Source: Chondrus crispus (Eukaryota; Rhodophyta; Florideophyceae; Gigartinales; Gigartinaceae). From it: a stretch of 36,823 bases of DNA. Where the stretch lies: assembly GCF_000350225.1 (NCBI RefSeq), contig NW_005178514.1, positions 1-36,823 on the forward strand, in the 5' to 3' direction. The notes beneath the pieces are model-generated. The model saw only the letters and a program-made list of their open reading frames with translations, was not told the DNA's origin and ran no database searches. Position numbers and translations under genes: made by a program. Shown here in pieces: positions 1-9,599 of this stretch (positions are counted from its first letter, which is position 1; the number at the start of each line of letters is the position of its first letter).

Positions 1-416
1 TCAACCTAAACCCCTAAACCACCTCAACCCAATCGCAACCTAAACCTGCTAGACCACCTAAACCTGCTACACCTGCAAAACCACATAAACCCAATCTCAA
101 CCTAAACCTGCTAACCTTCCTAAACCTCGTACACATGCTAAATCACATAAACCGTTAAACTTCGTACATCGCTAAACCGGTCAACCTCGTAAACCATTCC
201 GCCACCTAAACCCGGTATTCCACCTACACCACCTAAACCCCGTAATCAACCTAAACCACCTAAACCACCTAAACCACCTAAACCCCGTAATCAACCTAAA
301 CCACCTAATCCACCTAATCCACCTAATCCACATAACCCACATAATCCTTCTAATCCACCTAACCCACAATACCCTCCTAACCCACAATACCCTCCTAACT
401 CACCTACCTTCCTAAC
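1..416. repeat. Degenerate telomere-like C-rich array
   Basis: The stretch is made of variants of CCTAAACC and ACCTAAACC, mixed with CCTAATCC, CACATAAACC and CCTAACCC. Almost every unit keeps a CCTAA core, but spacing and flanks vary, so this is not a clean terminal telomere. The C-rich strand reads 5'->3' from the left edge, the orientation expected at the left end of a chromosome. Long reading frames through it (Trp/Arg-rich on the minus strand) are artefacts of the repeat. Confidence 0.75.
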
Positions 417-490
417 CCCCTAAATTCCTAATATATAATATATACGCCCTACTCCCCTAAATTCCTAATATATAATATATACGCCCTACT
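417..490. repeat. 37-bp direct duplication with AT-rich core
   Basis: Two adjacent 37-bp copies start at 417 and 454. Each begins CCCCTAAATTCC, carries an AT-rich core (TAATATATAATATATACG) and ends CCCTACT. They close the telomere-like array. A diverged version of the same AT-core and CCCCTACTCC stretch closes the second array near 11,290. Confidence 0.8.
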
Positions 491-1584
491 CCCCTAATGT
501 TATTCTCATTAAGATGCGGCGGACCGACATTTGTTCAGCTTTCTATGTGGAGCTGCAGTTATGTATGTTTGGCAGAGCGGAATGCTTTCCTGCATGTGAA
601 TTTTGTGTCACTGGAAATTCGTCGAGTATTCGAGTCCCTGGAGTCATTGTTCGTATATTATTTGAGACATTTTTTCATGTATACATTATCGATACATTAT
701 AATTACATATTATTGCTATTATTAATGTTTTTATTTCAAATACTTTCTTTACAAACCATGACGCAATGATCTGCAGAGTATTCCGTAATATTCAAGTTTC
801 TACCCCGCCAGTTTCTACAGTGTTGAGGATTTGAATTAAAAATACAATATGAAGAAAAAAAGCCCCAGGAGCATGATCATCTTGCAGCCGTACCGCCATT
901 GGCACTTTGCTTGTCGTGCCCTTAGCTGATACAAAACGAATCAATGTTTTTAGTTTAAATTTGTCGTGAAACACGAGGGTTGATACACTGTACTGTGCCT
1001 CAATTTGCGTTACAAAACGTGACCATGACGTCATGCTCCGCAGTGTGCTGAGCATGACGTAATAATCCTCTCTACACAGTGATCATGTTTTGAGCTAAAT
1101 TATAATATGAAAACATAGCAAACAATGCGTGTGTACTGTACGTCTTCTTCAAAATATCTTCATGCTTGGGTGTGTCCAACGATGTTGTGATCGCAGCCGA
1201 CACGCTGGCATCGGCCTGATTTCTGAGTCGAAGATGCTCAATCGTTCGACTTCAAGGGGATCTGATCATGCATTCGTTTCCACTCATACAATTGTAGTAG
1301 CACAGCGTAAGCGTCCAGTGTTGTTTTCATTACGCAAGAGCACATTCAATAATTCGAACCGCTTTCGTAGAGCATCACGTCGCGTTTCGGCGCACGTCAC
1401 ATGCTCGGTGCAGTCCTCTGACCATGACGGACAGGGTACGGAGGGTGGGATCCATTTGAACAAGGACTCGTCAAGGAAATACTTTGCGACGTATGAGTCC
1501 TGGCGCAACCCTACTTGGCTGCCTTGTCGTGACTTCAAGATCGTCAGACCTCATCACAGGGTCCCTCAAATAACTCTCAGCCTT
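491..1584. other. Intergenic, no gene recognised
   Basis: Only short overlapping frames are present on both strands and none gives a recognisable protein. The 217-codon plus-strand frame at 1129-1782 lies largely antisense to the ABC-transporter fragment and looks like its shadow. Confidence 0.5.
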
Positions 1585-1974
1585 TTAGAGTATGACGACT
1601 GTGAGCAGGGGGCCATACACAAAGGCAACGATGACGCCAAGGACAAACATGGACGTAAATTGAATTGCACTGGTAACTTTATCTCCAATTCCCGCCTGGA
1701 TCAAATTGACATCACCCGCTACTCGTGCGGTAAGCTCTCCACCATCGTTCTGATCGACCCAGGTGTAATCTTGAGACATTAGACTTTCAAAAAACTTCCT
1801 TCTCAGTCTCGCACAAACGCGATGTGCTACCATGAGTTGCAACCTGACCTGAAAGAGGGACGTGACAAAAGCGATGCCACCAATGATAAGAAACCAATTT
1901 GCGAGACTGCCAACCTCGTCATGGTTCTTTTGGGTTCGATTCTCTGAACCCGATTCGTCTTTTTTCGGTGCGTT
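1585..1974 (-). pseudogene. ABCB-type transporter transmembrane-domain fragment
   Basis: The minus-strand frame is open for 129 codons from just below a TGA at 1975-1977 down to a TAA at 1585-1587. It reads like the first transmembrane domain of an ABC exporter of the ABCB/MDR type. A hydrophobic helix (NWFLIIGGIAFVTSLFQ) is followed by the intracellular-loop pattern RLRRKFFESLMSQDYTWVD, then GGELTARVAGDVNLIQAGIG, then another hydrophobic helix (FVLGVIVAFVYGPLLTVV). These are known features of the family, which normally continues for hundreds more residues to a nucleotide-binding domain. No Walker A or signature motif is seen nearby. It is therefore a truncated remnant, or less likely one exon of a split gene. 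Confidence 0.7.
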
Positions 1975-2686
1975 TCAAAGAGAAACGTTCAATAGCAATC
2001 TCTCCGTAGTAGCTCGACTACACAAATATTAGCGACGCGCAGGAAGGCAGGCCTGTGAAATTGGCGAAGGTGATATGGTAGAGGGAAAAGGTTGTCGGGA
2101 TGGGACCTGGCCTTACCAATGAGGAGATGGAGTTCATGGGGATGTAGTACGACCTCGGAATATTATCCAGGAGGTGTAGACAACGTGAAGGTTTGCGATG
2201 TTTCTGCGGTGAATAATGGGAAGTCGGGTGTTATGAGAGACCGTCCGAGACTGGGGCTTGATTCTCTCTATCTCTGTGTCCTCGGTCAGAGTTTGGAACG
2301 AATGATTCGCCATTTGTGGTCCCCTGGACGGACAGACGGACTGGAATCTCGAGAGTAGGGTGTGTATTTTTTCTCCGCATAAAACTTGTTGGCGTTCGTG
2401 TGGTACTGTAGTCGCATTTACAATTTGAAAAGCTTCTTTACCTCCGCCAAAGCGATGCAATGTGTAGTAGTAGTATTTCATCAGTTACGGATCGCGACCC
2501 AGCATGTGTTGGATTTGTTGTCTCTTTCCTAATTCCTGTTGACCGCAGTGCACAGCTGGACCTAATGGACACTACAGTATTTATTTCTAAATGCGAGCTG
2601 TAGCTTCCAATTTTAATTTAAAGTACTGTAGCGTCTCCCAAGAAATGCTGCGCACTGCTCCGATTTGTTAGGGAAGCGGGCATAGG
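1975..2686. other. Intergenic, no gene recognised
   Basis: Short frames only, up to 115 codons and overlapping on both strands. None has a recognisable motif, and I see no repeat structure. Confidence 0.4.
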
Positions 2687-2876
2687 TCACGGCACGAGAG
2701 ATGCCGTGGAAGTGCCCGAAACGCGCTGCCTTTTCCTCACCTGCGCACCGAGTCCGCCCGGGGTAATCGTTTCGTGAATGTCATCTTCTAGCTCAGCAAT
2801 GGATGCTCTCGGCGGTCCCAGTGATGGATGCGGTTCGCCTTCTTGGGCAGTGCCGCCGGCTTCCTCTTCGGCCTGC

Positions 2877-3470
2877 TCACAACTCGATTCCTCTGATAGT
2901 CTCCGAATATGCCCGCCCCCTGCCTCCTTCTTCTTCTTCTTCAAGTCCTTGACGAGCATCTGAATCCGACATCCGACATTTTCGGATCGTCATACACACC
3001 AAGTGGCATGCGGCAGGACGGTCGAGCCGTACAGCACTGTCTGGACTCATGACTTCCTTCGCTGCAAGAAGACTAAATTCCTCTAAATGCAGCTGCGCAG
3101 TCATGGCTACGAGTGATTCATTCGATTGATCACACATCGACTTGACAGCTGGCATGATGATCCCTTCTTCCGTCTTTTCAAGAATGGATGCCAGAGGTAC
3201 CTCATGACACGCTGTTTGGTAGAACATGTCCTGATCCTGACACGGTAGAAAATGGCAGAACGTCAAGTCTTCGGGCATAGCAGGGATGCGTCCCCCATGC
3301 CCACCGCGGATTTTATTCTCAATGTGGTTGGCGAGAGGGCCGGTGCACGTCAGCTTTTCGATATTCTCAAATGCCACGCTCACATCTTGCAGGGCCTTAA
3401 GCGTTCGATCTGGAGGCTTCATTTTTAATGCAGGAGAGGGAGCAGCACGCGAGTTAGACCAGTACTGCGC
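2877..3470 (-). pseudogene. C-terminal continuation of the EST1/SMG7-like gene
   Basis: This stretch is in the same reading frame as the EST1/SMG7-like frame at 3471-4763, separated from it only by one TGA codon at 3471-3473. It stays open for about 197 codons to 2877. It contains MPEDLTFCHFLPC, which resembles the P-E-[DE]-x-x-L-x-x-F-x-P-L motif downstream of the helical domain in SMG7-family proteins. The end is Glu-rich over a CTT/AAG run at about 2929-2950. A second frame (2687-2959) takes over across that run with a Lys-rich, acidic 90-residue tail, so slippage in the run may have moved the true end. A 54-nt GT...AG segment spanning the TGA (a multiple of three) could be an intron. A nonsense mutation is the alternative. 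Confidence 0.5.
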
Positions 3471-4763
3471 TCAAACGCTGATGGCTCCGAGGGAGGGTGC
3501 AGTTGCATCAATGTTCACGTGTTCTGTGAACATTTCATACCCCAGGGCCACATCCTTGTCACGGTCCGCAATATTTGAGTTTCCTAGGCGCCGTTTTTTT
3601 TGCATAGTTCTTCGACGATTCTTCTTGCGCTTCTGCATCGCAGTGTACACCGCATGCAGTGTCTGTGAGTATTTCACGCATGCGATGTGAAGGAAGCGGC
3701 CGACAAGAAAGTCTGCGAGATCCCATTGCGGAAGCAGTTTTTCTCCGGCACTGCCCTTTGCGCTGCATCTGTGGTGCACAAACATAATAGCACCGACGAC
3801 GTTCCTCATTTCCTCGGCGGATACACTCCGCTTCTGCTGCATGAAGGATTCAGCGGATTCCCAAAGGAGCATTCGTCGCACAGAGTCTGTCCCCATTTTT
3901 AAATCGTTTCCGAGAAGAGTCCACAAGGTTTTGATGAGGAGAGCAAAGAAGCGTTGCTTTTCTAGCTCTAGCACAGGGCGGCGTCGGTCGGGAGTTTCAA
4001 CCAAGTAATGACACGAGAGCCCCTGCACAAACTTGTTCACCACAGTAGCTTCTTTATGCATGACGCATACTTTTCTGTTAGCAAGAAAGACACAGTAATG
4101 AAAGAAAGGGCGAATAGCTTGATTTCCGTTGCACAACATGGCAAGATTCATAGCTAATCTGAAATGAGCCTCAGGATCACTTGGGCTGAAAACCTGGAGC
4201 ATCTGGGCGGCATTTTTTGCGGTGTCATGATCCATCGTATACCGCCAGTAGTCTGACAGATACATGAGCATACGATTCAGGGCGGCACGTATCCTTTGAT
4301 GATGATTGCGCTTGCCAACACTCTGCATCACGTTTTCCGCGAGCATATCCGCAATTTCGAGAAACGCGGCTATGGGTGCTTTCAGCATGGTAATGATAGC
4401 CTTCTTTACCCAAGCGGTATGCTCATGAGGCACAGAGCGTTTGTTGAGCACCTGGCGTAGACGAGTGACGTGCCTCGCAGCGGCGAGGGGGAACATCTGC
4501 TCGATCTCGTAGGCGAGGTCACGAGACGGGGCCTGACGCGCCGTTTTGCAGCGCTGAAAGTAGTCGGAGATCGGGTGGCCGGCGACAGCGAGACGTATAA
4601 CGGCGAGCTCGGAGTCTAGGTATATAGATTGCAGAGGGCGAAACGCCTTCCAGTCGGCTTCTGCGTTGCGAGCGGAGAAGGAGGTGGAGCCGGCGATGGC
4701 GCCGCACGGGGTTGTGGGAAGCCTGCCGCGACTCGCACGTCGGTGGGAGACAGCAGCTTCCAT
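3471..4763 (-). CDS. EST1/SMG7-like helical-repeat protein
   Basis: The first ATG in the frame gives a 430-residue protein; the frame is open further upstream, to about 4877, without another ATG. Residues about 155-230 fit the 14-3-3-like/TPR domain of the EST1/SMG5-7 family. The stretch LMYLSDYWRY matches the family's L-x-x-L-G-D-x-x-R-Y helix. It is followed by Ala/Gln and a Pro-containing turn (FSPSDPEAHFRLAMNLAML), as in the family's P-x-x-G-x-P-x-x-Q-L-A, and then an aromatic-rich helix equivalent to the YYxRSL segment. A basic KRKKNRRRTMQKKRR tract near residue 400 could be a nuclear signal. Family members act in telomerase recruitment (Est1) or nonsense-mediated decay (SMG5-7). Which applies here cannot be told. 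An in-frame TGA ends this part, and the frame continues below 3471. Family match is from pattern only; a divergent TPR-like protein is the alternative. Confidence 0.6.
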   Translation of the reverse strand: MEAAVSHRRASRGRLPTTPCGAIAGSTSFSARNAEADWKAFRPLQSIYLDSELAVIRLAVAGHPISDYFQRCKTARQAPSRDLAYEIEQMFPLAAARHVTRLRQVLNKRSVPHEHTAWVKKAIITMLKAPIAAFLEIADMLAENVMQSVGKRNHHQRIRAALNRMLMYLSDYWRYTMDHDTAKNAAQMLQVFSPSDPEAHFRLAMNLAMLCNGNQAIRPFFHYCVFLANRKVCVMHKEATVVNKFVQGLSCHYLVETPDRRRPVLELEKQRFFALLIKTLWTLLGNDLKMGTDSVRRMLLWESAESFMQQKRSVSAEEMRNVVGAIMFVHHRCSAKGSAGEKLLPQWDLADFLVGRFLHIACVKYSQTLHAVYTAMQKRKKNRRRTMQKKRRLGNSNIADRDKDVALGYEMFTEHVNIDATAPSLGAISV

Positions 4764-6093
4764 GTCAGGGATAGAGGGTTTTTTTGGTGCGGGGAGGATC
4801 GGCAATCGCGCCGATAGGGATTCAACCCATGGGAATGCTGGCGTGGCGGCGCGTTGGGTGAAGACGTGGCGTCCCAATGATGCAGGAGACGGAGATGGAG
4901 GGGTGATACACTGTGCGTTTACAGTAAGTGACTATTTTCGTTCATACAGCATTCGGTGTAAGGTTTTTTAATTCAAGTACAGTCTTATGACAATGCAGGT
5001 CGTGCAGGGTTTCCACTCCTTTTCTTCACGCTCTTTTCATTGCAGTGCCCATTCACAGTCGTAAACGCCAGTGCGAACGCCAAAGAACGTCCCTTGCGCT
5101 GACATCCCTCTACGTTGTCTGAGAGTGCGCTCTTTGCATACGGGTAAAGCCCCCTCCCCCCCTCTGCGAAGGAGTGCCTTCTCTATGATATTGTTTCGTC
5201 GTTGTCCCTTTTAGTCAAGCGTTCAATCATTCACTCGTCGTTTATGATCCAGCAAGTTGCTTGATCATAAACGATGGGTGACATTTGTTCTCGTTAGACC
5301 ACGAGTAAATACACGTACCCTGTAGCTGCTCGCACTCCTTTCGCGGCGCCAGCTCTATCCTCAATCGCGCTACTCGCCAGTCATTTCCTGTCTGCTCGAC
5401 CTCATCCGACCTCAACCCATCCGATTTGACGGAAAACAACCCCCACTCCGCGAAAGAGTACCTTTTTCATAATAATGTTTTGTCGTTGTCCCCTTTACAG
5501 TACTCAAGCGATGCTTGATCATAAGCGATGGGTGAAATTTGTTCACCCATCGCCACACAGTATCGCATTTTCTCTGTGTGTAACGGTTAATGGAATACGG
5601 TTTCTGATGATCTGGTGGCGCTACACGGCTGGGAATGGGAGTAGTGTACCGTCGGGTAAAGACAGATCATACGGATCACGTACTAATGTTACGGTGGCCA
5701 GCTCGTGCGGCCACGACGATGAGCGATCAAAGTTTACAAGCGTGGCATCTGCTGGCTCCATCGCGGCAACAAGTCGCGTGCTGCTTTATTTTCTCACTAC
5801 AAGTCGTGTATCTGTAGCATGACGGTGGCTGGGTGACTTCTGAGACTGCTGTGGGTGCACAATCCCACTGCTTTCAAAAATGCCCGCCCTTTTCCCTGGC
5901 GACCCCGACCAGCTCTGCGGCCTTTCACTGCATTAATCCCGCGTGTACTCTATATGCCCTACCACTTGCAGCTCCTTATCCTTTGTACTTTAACGCCGTT
6001 CCACCACCACCACCCCCCCTCACACCCCCTGATCCACTTTCCGGCCCGTCTCCACACCAACTTTTTTCCCATCATCCCGCACATTACTTGAAC
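4764..6093. other. Intergenic region with an internal diverged duplication
   Basis: No convincing gene. A block at about 5150-5300 (CCCCTCC...GCGAAGGAGT, then TTTCGTCGTTGTCCC, TCAAGCG, GATCATAAACGATGGGTGA) recurs diverged at about 5438-5550 in the same order, roughly 290 bp apart. The last 250 bases before the ATG at 6094 are C-rich and pyrimidine-rich and probably hold the promoter and leader of the recombinase gene. I cannot define a start site. Confidence 0.5.
5238..5274. repeat. 37-bp near-perfect palindrome
   Basis: Arms TCGTTTATGATC and GATCATAAACGA (12 bp, perfect) flank a second inner pair, AGCAA/TTGCT, around a single central G, with one mismatch between the two pairs. It lies in the left copy of the local duplication. 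In the right copy only the downstream arm (GATCATAAGCGATGGGTGA) is kept. Confidence 0.8.
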
Positions 6094-8097
6094 ATGGGTC
6101 GCAAAAGAGAGGCTGCGAATGGATCGGAAAGTGCCCAGCTCACATCCGAAGGGAAAAAGCTTCGCAAAAAAAACAAAAAGGCAAAAAACGCCACAAACAA
6201 AAACCGTGTGGAACGCACGGCAGAGGACGTTACACCCCACGCACAGAGCTCCTGTCAACCGGACCTGTGTTCTCCAGTCACACCTCTCCAGCCAGAAGCC
6301 CTGCGTCACAGTGCAGCCACCATTCCCCCCCCTCCCTTATTTGCGGACGACAGCCCCGTGTGTTCCGAAAATGACGATGACAACACGCAGAAAGGCCCCC
6401 CCCGGTTCAAAACGGCACGAATTGACATAGAGGCGGTTCAGAGGCAACATTCAGATGTCTTGGCCGCAAGAGTCTCGCGCGTGCGTCCTCAAATGCGACC
6501 CGTCGGTGTCAGTGGAGGCCGCAATCGCCGTAGAAAGGGCGCACCCATGTCAGGAACAATTGGAGCTTTAGATTTGTCAACTGAAGATGCCTGGGCTTGC
6601 ACTCTCCACAGCCTGGTACGGTGTGATCCGAATTTCTTCTCATCGCAGGAAGCCACCCTCCAGACACAGACAGTAGTTGGACAAGGCCGTCCCGCCTACA
6701 AATCAGTGCCAGTCTCTGAAAAAAATAATGACGACCTCGCTGAAATATTCCATTTGGAGTATGAGCCAAAAATTGCAGGAGGCGGTAAGAATGGTTCCTG
6801 GAAGCAAGTGTGCATGGCGGCAGGGCAGTTGCTGCGCTTGGCCGTCATGTGTCAAAAGGTTGAGGTTGAATCGATGTGGGAGTCCGGCGTGCTCTTCACG
6901 ACTATTTGCGACCGGAACACAGTAGAACTACTAGTTTCGCACTACCGCATTCGTACTGTATGTACAACTGTCATGACGAAAGTTTTCTGCCTGAAGAAAG
7001 TGGCGGAGCACGCAAAAATTTACTTTGAGGGGAGGGACGCAATCTTGGGAGCTGATGCTGAACGTTCGCGGATACATCTCCGCGCGATATACAACGTGCA
7101 AAAGGCATTGGGACGCCAAAGGACGACAGATCGCCAAGTGATTGATGACAGAGTAGAGCGCGCCGCTTTATTTTTGCCCGACGACTTTCGGAGATGTAAG
7201 CAAAGAATTGGAAAGTCCCTGGACGATATCATGAAGTCATTCGACGATTTCCGGGCGGATGTAGGTGAGGATTCCGCCACAGAGACAATGTTTGCAGATG
7301 GCCGCCTCAAAAACAAATGGTGCATTAACATTATCAACGTTTTGGTCCTGACCGGCGGTGGACAGCGTCCGCAAGTATATACCCAACTGCAGGTTCCCTC
7401 AGACAGCGACCTGGTTGACATGTCGGAGATGGCGAGAGTTAAAGGGTTTCTGGAATTGCGCACTGTGCGGGAGAAGACTCGCCGCAGCCTGGCGATGCCC
7501 TATGTTCTTTTTCCTGGGTACATATTGCCGTATATTAAGTTTCACTGTGCTGTTGTCCGTCCTCAAATTTTGAAGGCCGCACGCCTTGAGGAGAGCGACA
7601 TGTCGAACAAACCCCTCATTGTCCATTCGGAGAGTGGTGTCGAGTTGCGTTCTCCCCAAATTACCAAGACATTCAAGCGGTTTTTGAGTGTCTCTGAGCC
7701 TACGTTGGTGGATTGCACTGTTATGACCCTGCGAAGTAGCTATGGCACCATGATGATGAAGTCGTTTCGCGAAAAGAAAATCTTTCCAACTCTCACCGAA
7801 GCTGCTTTCCTCGACATTATGGCGCAGCAAATGAACACCAGCGCCGAACAGTTGCGATCGACTTACGTCGGTATTGACCATACCGATTACGTGGACACGG
7901 CAAGGAGTCTAGTCGGCGCACTTGCCGTAGCCACTGGTGCTGCCGACTGGAGGATCACGCGAAAAAGGGAGATGACCATGACATCTCCGGTTTTTTTGCG
8001 TAGCATTCCCCAAAAAAAATACTGCACACGAACGGTTTGTGCAGCTCGCCAGCGCGGACAACGAGGTAGGATGGATGGTGAGCTGGAAATAAAGTAA
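6094..8097 (+). CDS. Probable tyrosine recombinase (intact, intronless)
   Basis: ATG at 6094 starts a 667-residue protein. The frame is open upstream to about 5833 but without another good ATG. Residues 1-50 are Lys-rich (GKKLRKKNKKAKN), a likely nuclear signal, followed by a low-complexity Pro/Ser stretch to about residue 110. The C-terminal third fits a tyrosine recombinase. Arg425 lies in LTGGGQRPQVYTQL (box I). Arg547 lies in MTLRSSYGTMM (box II, but the usual His three residues earlier is Met). Candidate nucleophile Tyr591 lies in MNTSAEQLRSTYVGID. The spacing Arg-122-Arg-44-Tyr is close to that of the family. Such enzymes cut and rejoin DNA through a 3'-phosphotyrosine bond and move Crypton- and DIRS-type elements. 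No reverse transcriptase is seen nearby, which favours a Crypton-like element. The last 38 codons lie in an 808-bp tandem duplication. The missing His positions lower confidence. Confidence 0.65.
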   Translation: MGRKREAANGSESAQLTSEGKKLRKKNKKAKNATNKNRVERTAEDVTPHAQSSCQPDLCSPVTPLQPEALRHSAATIPPPPLFADDSPVCSENDDDNTQKGPPRFKTARIDIEAVQRQHSDVLAARVSRVRPQMRPVGVSGGRNRRRKGAPMSGTIGALDLSTEDAWACTLHSLVRCDPNFFSSQEATLQTQTVVGQGRPAYKSVPVSEKNNDDLAEIFHLEYEPKIAGGGKNGSWKQVCMAAGQLLRLAVMCQKVEVESMWESGVLFTTICDRNTVELLVSHYRIRTVCTTVMTKVFCLKKVAEHAKIYFEGRDAILGADAERSRIHLRAIYNVQKALGRQRTTDRQVIDDRVERAALFLPDDFRRCKQRIGKSLDDIMKSFDDFRADVGEDSATETMFADGRLKNKWCINIINVLVLTGGGQRPQVYTQLQVPSDSDLVDMSEMARVKGFLELRTVREKTRRSLAMPYVLFPGYILPYIKFHCAVVRPQILKAARLEESDMSNKPLIVHSESGVELRSPQITKTFKRFLSVSEPTLVDCTVMTLRSSYGTMMMKSFREKKIFPTLTEAAFLDIMAQQMNTSAEQLRSTYVGIDHTDYVDTARSLVGALAVATGAADWRITRKREMTMTSPVFLRSIPQKKYCTRTVCAARQRGQRGRMDGELEIK

Positions 8098-8791
8098 TCG
8101 TCGTAAAGTTTTAGGTCTACTAGGGCTTTGGCTTCGCTTGTTATATAGACATCCGGGAACAGTACCCGAAATACCGCAAGCCTGTGATTGGCATCGTGTA
8201 CAATACAATGCCGTTCATGACACGCAACACATATGTTGTCCTCAGTTTCGTACAGTAGTGTAGAACAGTTTCTCAAATGACTTGCTACGCATTCTGCTCC
8301 GCTGTTTTCGTCCTACTGGACATGGGAATTTCCCACAACGTGTGCGCCTTCGCCTCCCTCGTCCTTTTCAGAACTCGGTTCTGCAAGACAGCGTAAAAAA
8401 TTGACTGGAAACTGAGTGAGACAGACAGATATGAAAGTGCTGCAGCGGCGTCGTCGCCGTCTCCACGAGCAAAAAAAGGCGGGCAAACGCGCGAAGAGCA
8501 GTCGCTTGATGGGTTGCTTGATAATCTCGATCTGGTTGTCATTCAGCTGTTCCAGGCGAAGGCTTTCTACAGAAAGCTTCGCTCAGGCCCACGGAAGAGG
8601 GCGTGTTTTCCTCTTCATCACTTATCACGATGAAAATTTCTGCGCGGCGGCGACGACTGCGAGGACGGCCCTCCTCGTCTTGGCTCGCCATCGCAGATGC
8701 CTTCCTCTGGAATGGGGCCTTTGTATTTTGTCTTCTCAGTTTCTTCTCCTTCTTGCTTCTGTAACACTGTAGCATATCTCCCGGTGATGCT
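7984..8791. repeat. 808-bp tandem duplication, copy A
   Basis: Copy A starts at TCTCCGG inside the 3' end of the recombinase gene and ends GGTGATGCT. Copy B follows directly and has the same length of 808 bp, with scattered single-base differences. The copy holds the recombinase stop codon and the 3' part of the opposing minus-strand gene, including a frame that ends in AFCRKPSPGTAE and stop at 8539. Confidence 0.9.
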
Positions 8792-9599
8792 TCTCCGGGG
8801 TTTTCGCGTAGCATTCCCCAAAAAAATACTGCACACGAACAGCGTGTGCAGCTCGCCAGCGCGGACAACGAGGTAGGTTGGATGGTGAGCTGGAAATAAA
8901 GTAATCGTCGTAAGGTTTTAGGTCTACTAGGGCTTTGGCTTCGCTTGTTATATAGACATCCGGGAACAGTACCCGAAATACCGCAAGCCTGTGATTGGCA
9001 TCGTGTACAATACAATGCCGTTCATGACACGCAACACATATGTTGTCCTCAGTTTCGTACAGTAGTGTAGAACAGTTTCTCAAATGACTTGCTACGCATT
9101 CTGCTCCGCTGTTTTCGTCCTACTGGACATGGGAATTTCCCACAACGTGTGCGCCTTCGCCTCCCTCGTCCTTTTCAGAACTCCGTTCTGCAAGACAGCG
9201 TAAAAAAATTGACTGAAAACTGAGTGAGACAGACAGATATGAAAGTGCTGCAGCGGCGTCGTCGTCGTCTCTACGAGCAAAAAAAAGCGGGCAAACGCAC
9301 GAAGAGCAATCGCTTGATGGTTCGCTTGATAATCTCGATCTGGTTGTCATTCATCTGTTCCAGGCGAAGGCTTTCTACAGAAAGCTTTGCTCAGGCCCAC
9401 GGAAGAGGGCGTGTTTCCCTCTTCATCACTTATCACGATGACAATTTCTGCGCCGCGGCGACGACTGCGAGGAAGGCCCTCCTCGTCTTGGCTCGCCATC
9501 GCAGATGCCTTCCTCTGGAATGGGGCCTTTGCATTTTGTCTTCTCAGTTTCTTCTCCTTCTCGCTTCTGTAACACTGTAGCATATCTCCCGGTGATGCT
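8792..9599. repeat. 808-bp tandem duplication, copy B
   Basis: This is the direct repeat of 7984-8791. Its left part repeats the recombinase C-terminal tail, cut off from the gene. Its right part belongs to the minus-strand gene that continues to about 10,085. The structure is what a simple tandem duplication of the meeting point of two convergent genes would leave: each gene keeps one intact 3' end. Confidence 0.9.

Noticed and set aside
181..387. 68-codon minus-strand frame rich in Trp, Arg, Ile and Phe
   Set aside because: It is a direct translation of the telomere-like repeat and has no independent support.
1129..1782. 217-codon plus-strand frame
   Set aside because: It overlaps the ABC-transporter fragment on the other strand and has no family pattern, so I take it as a shadow.
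7887..9083. Minus-strand frames with a Cys/His cluster (ICVACHERHCIVHDANH) in both 808-bp copies
   Set aside because: Tempting as a zinc site, but one lies antisense to the recombinase tail, the starts are not ATG, and both copies exist only because of the tandem duplication. A TAG separates the cluster from the upstream frame.
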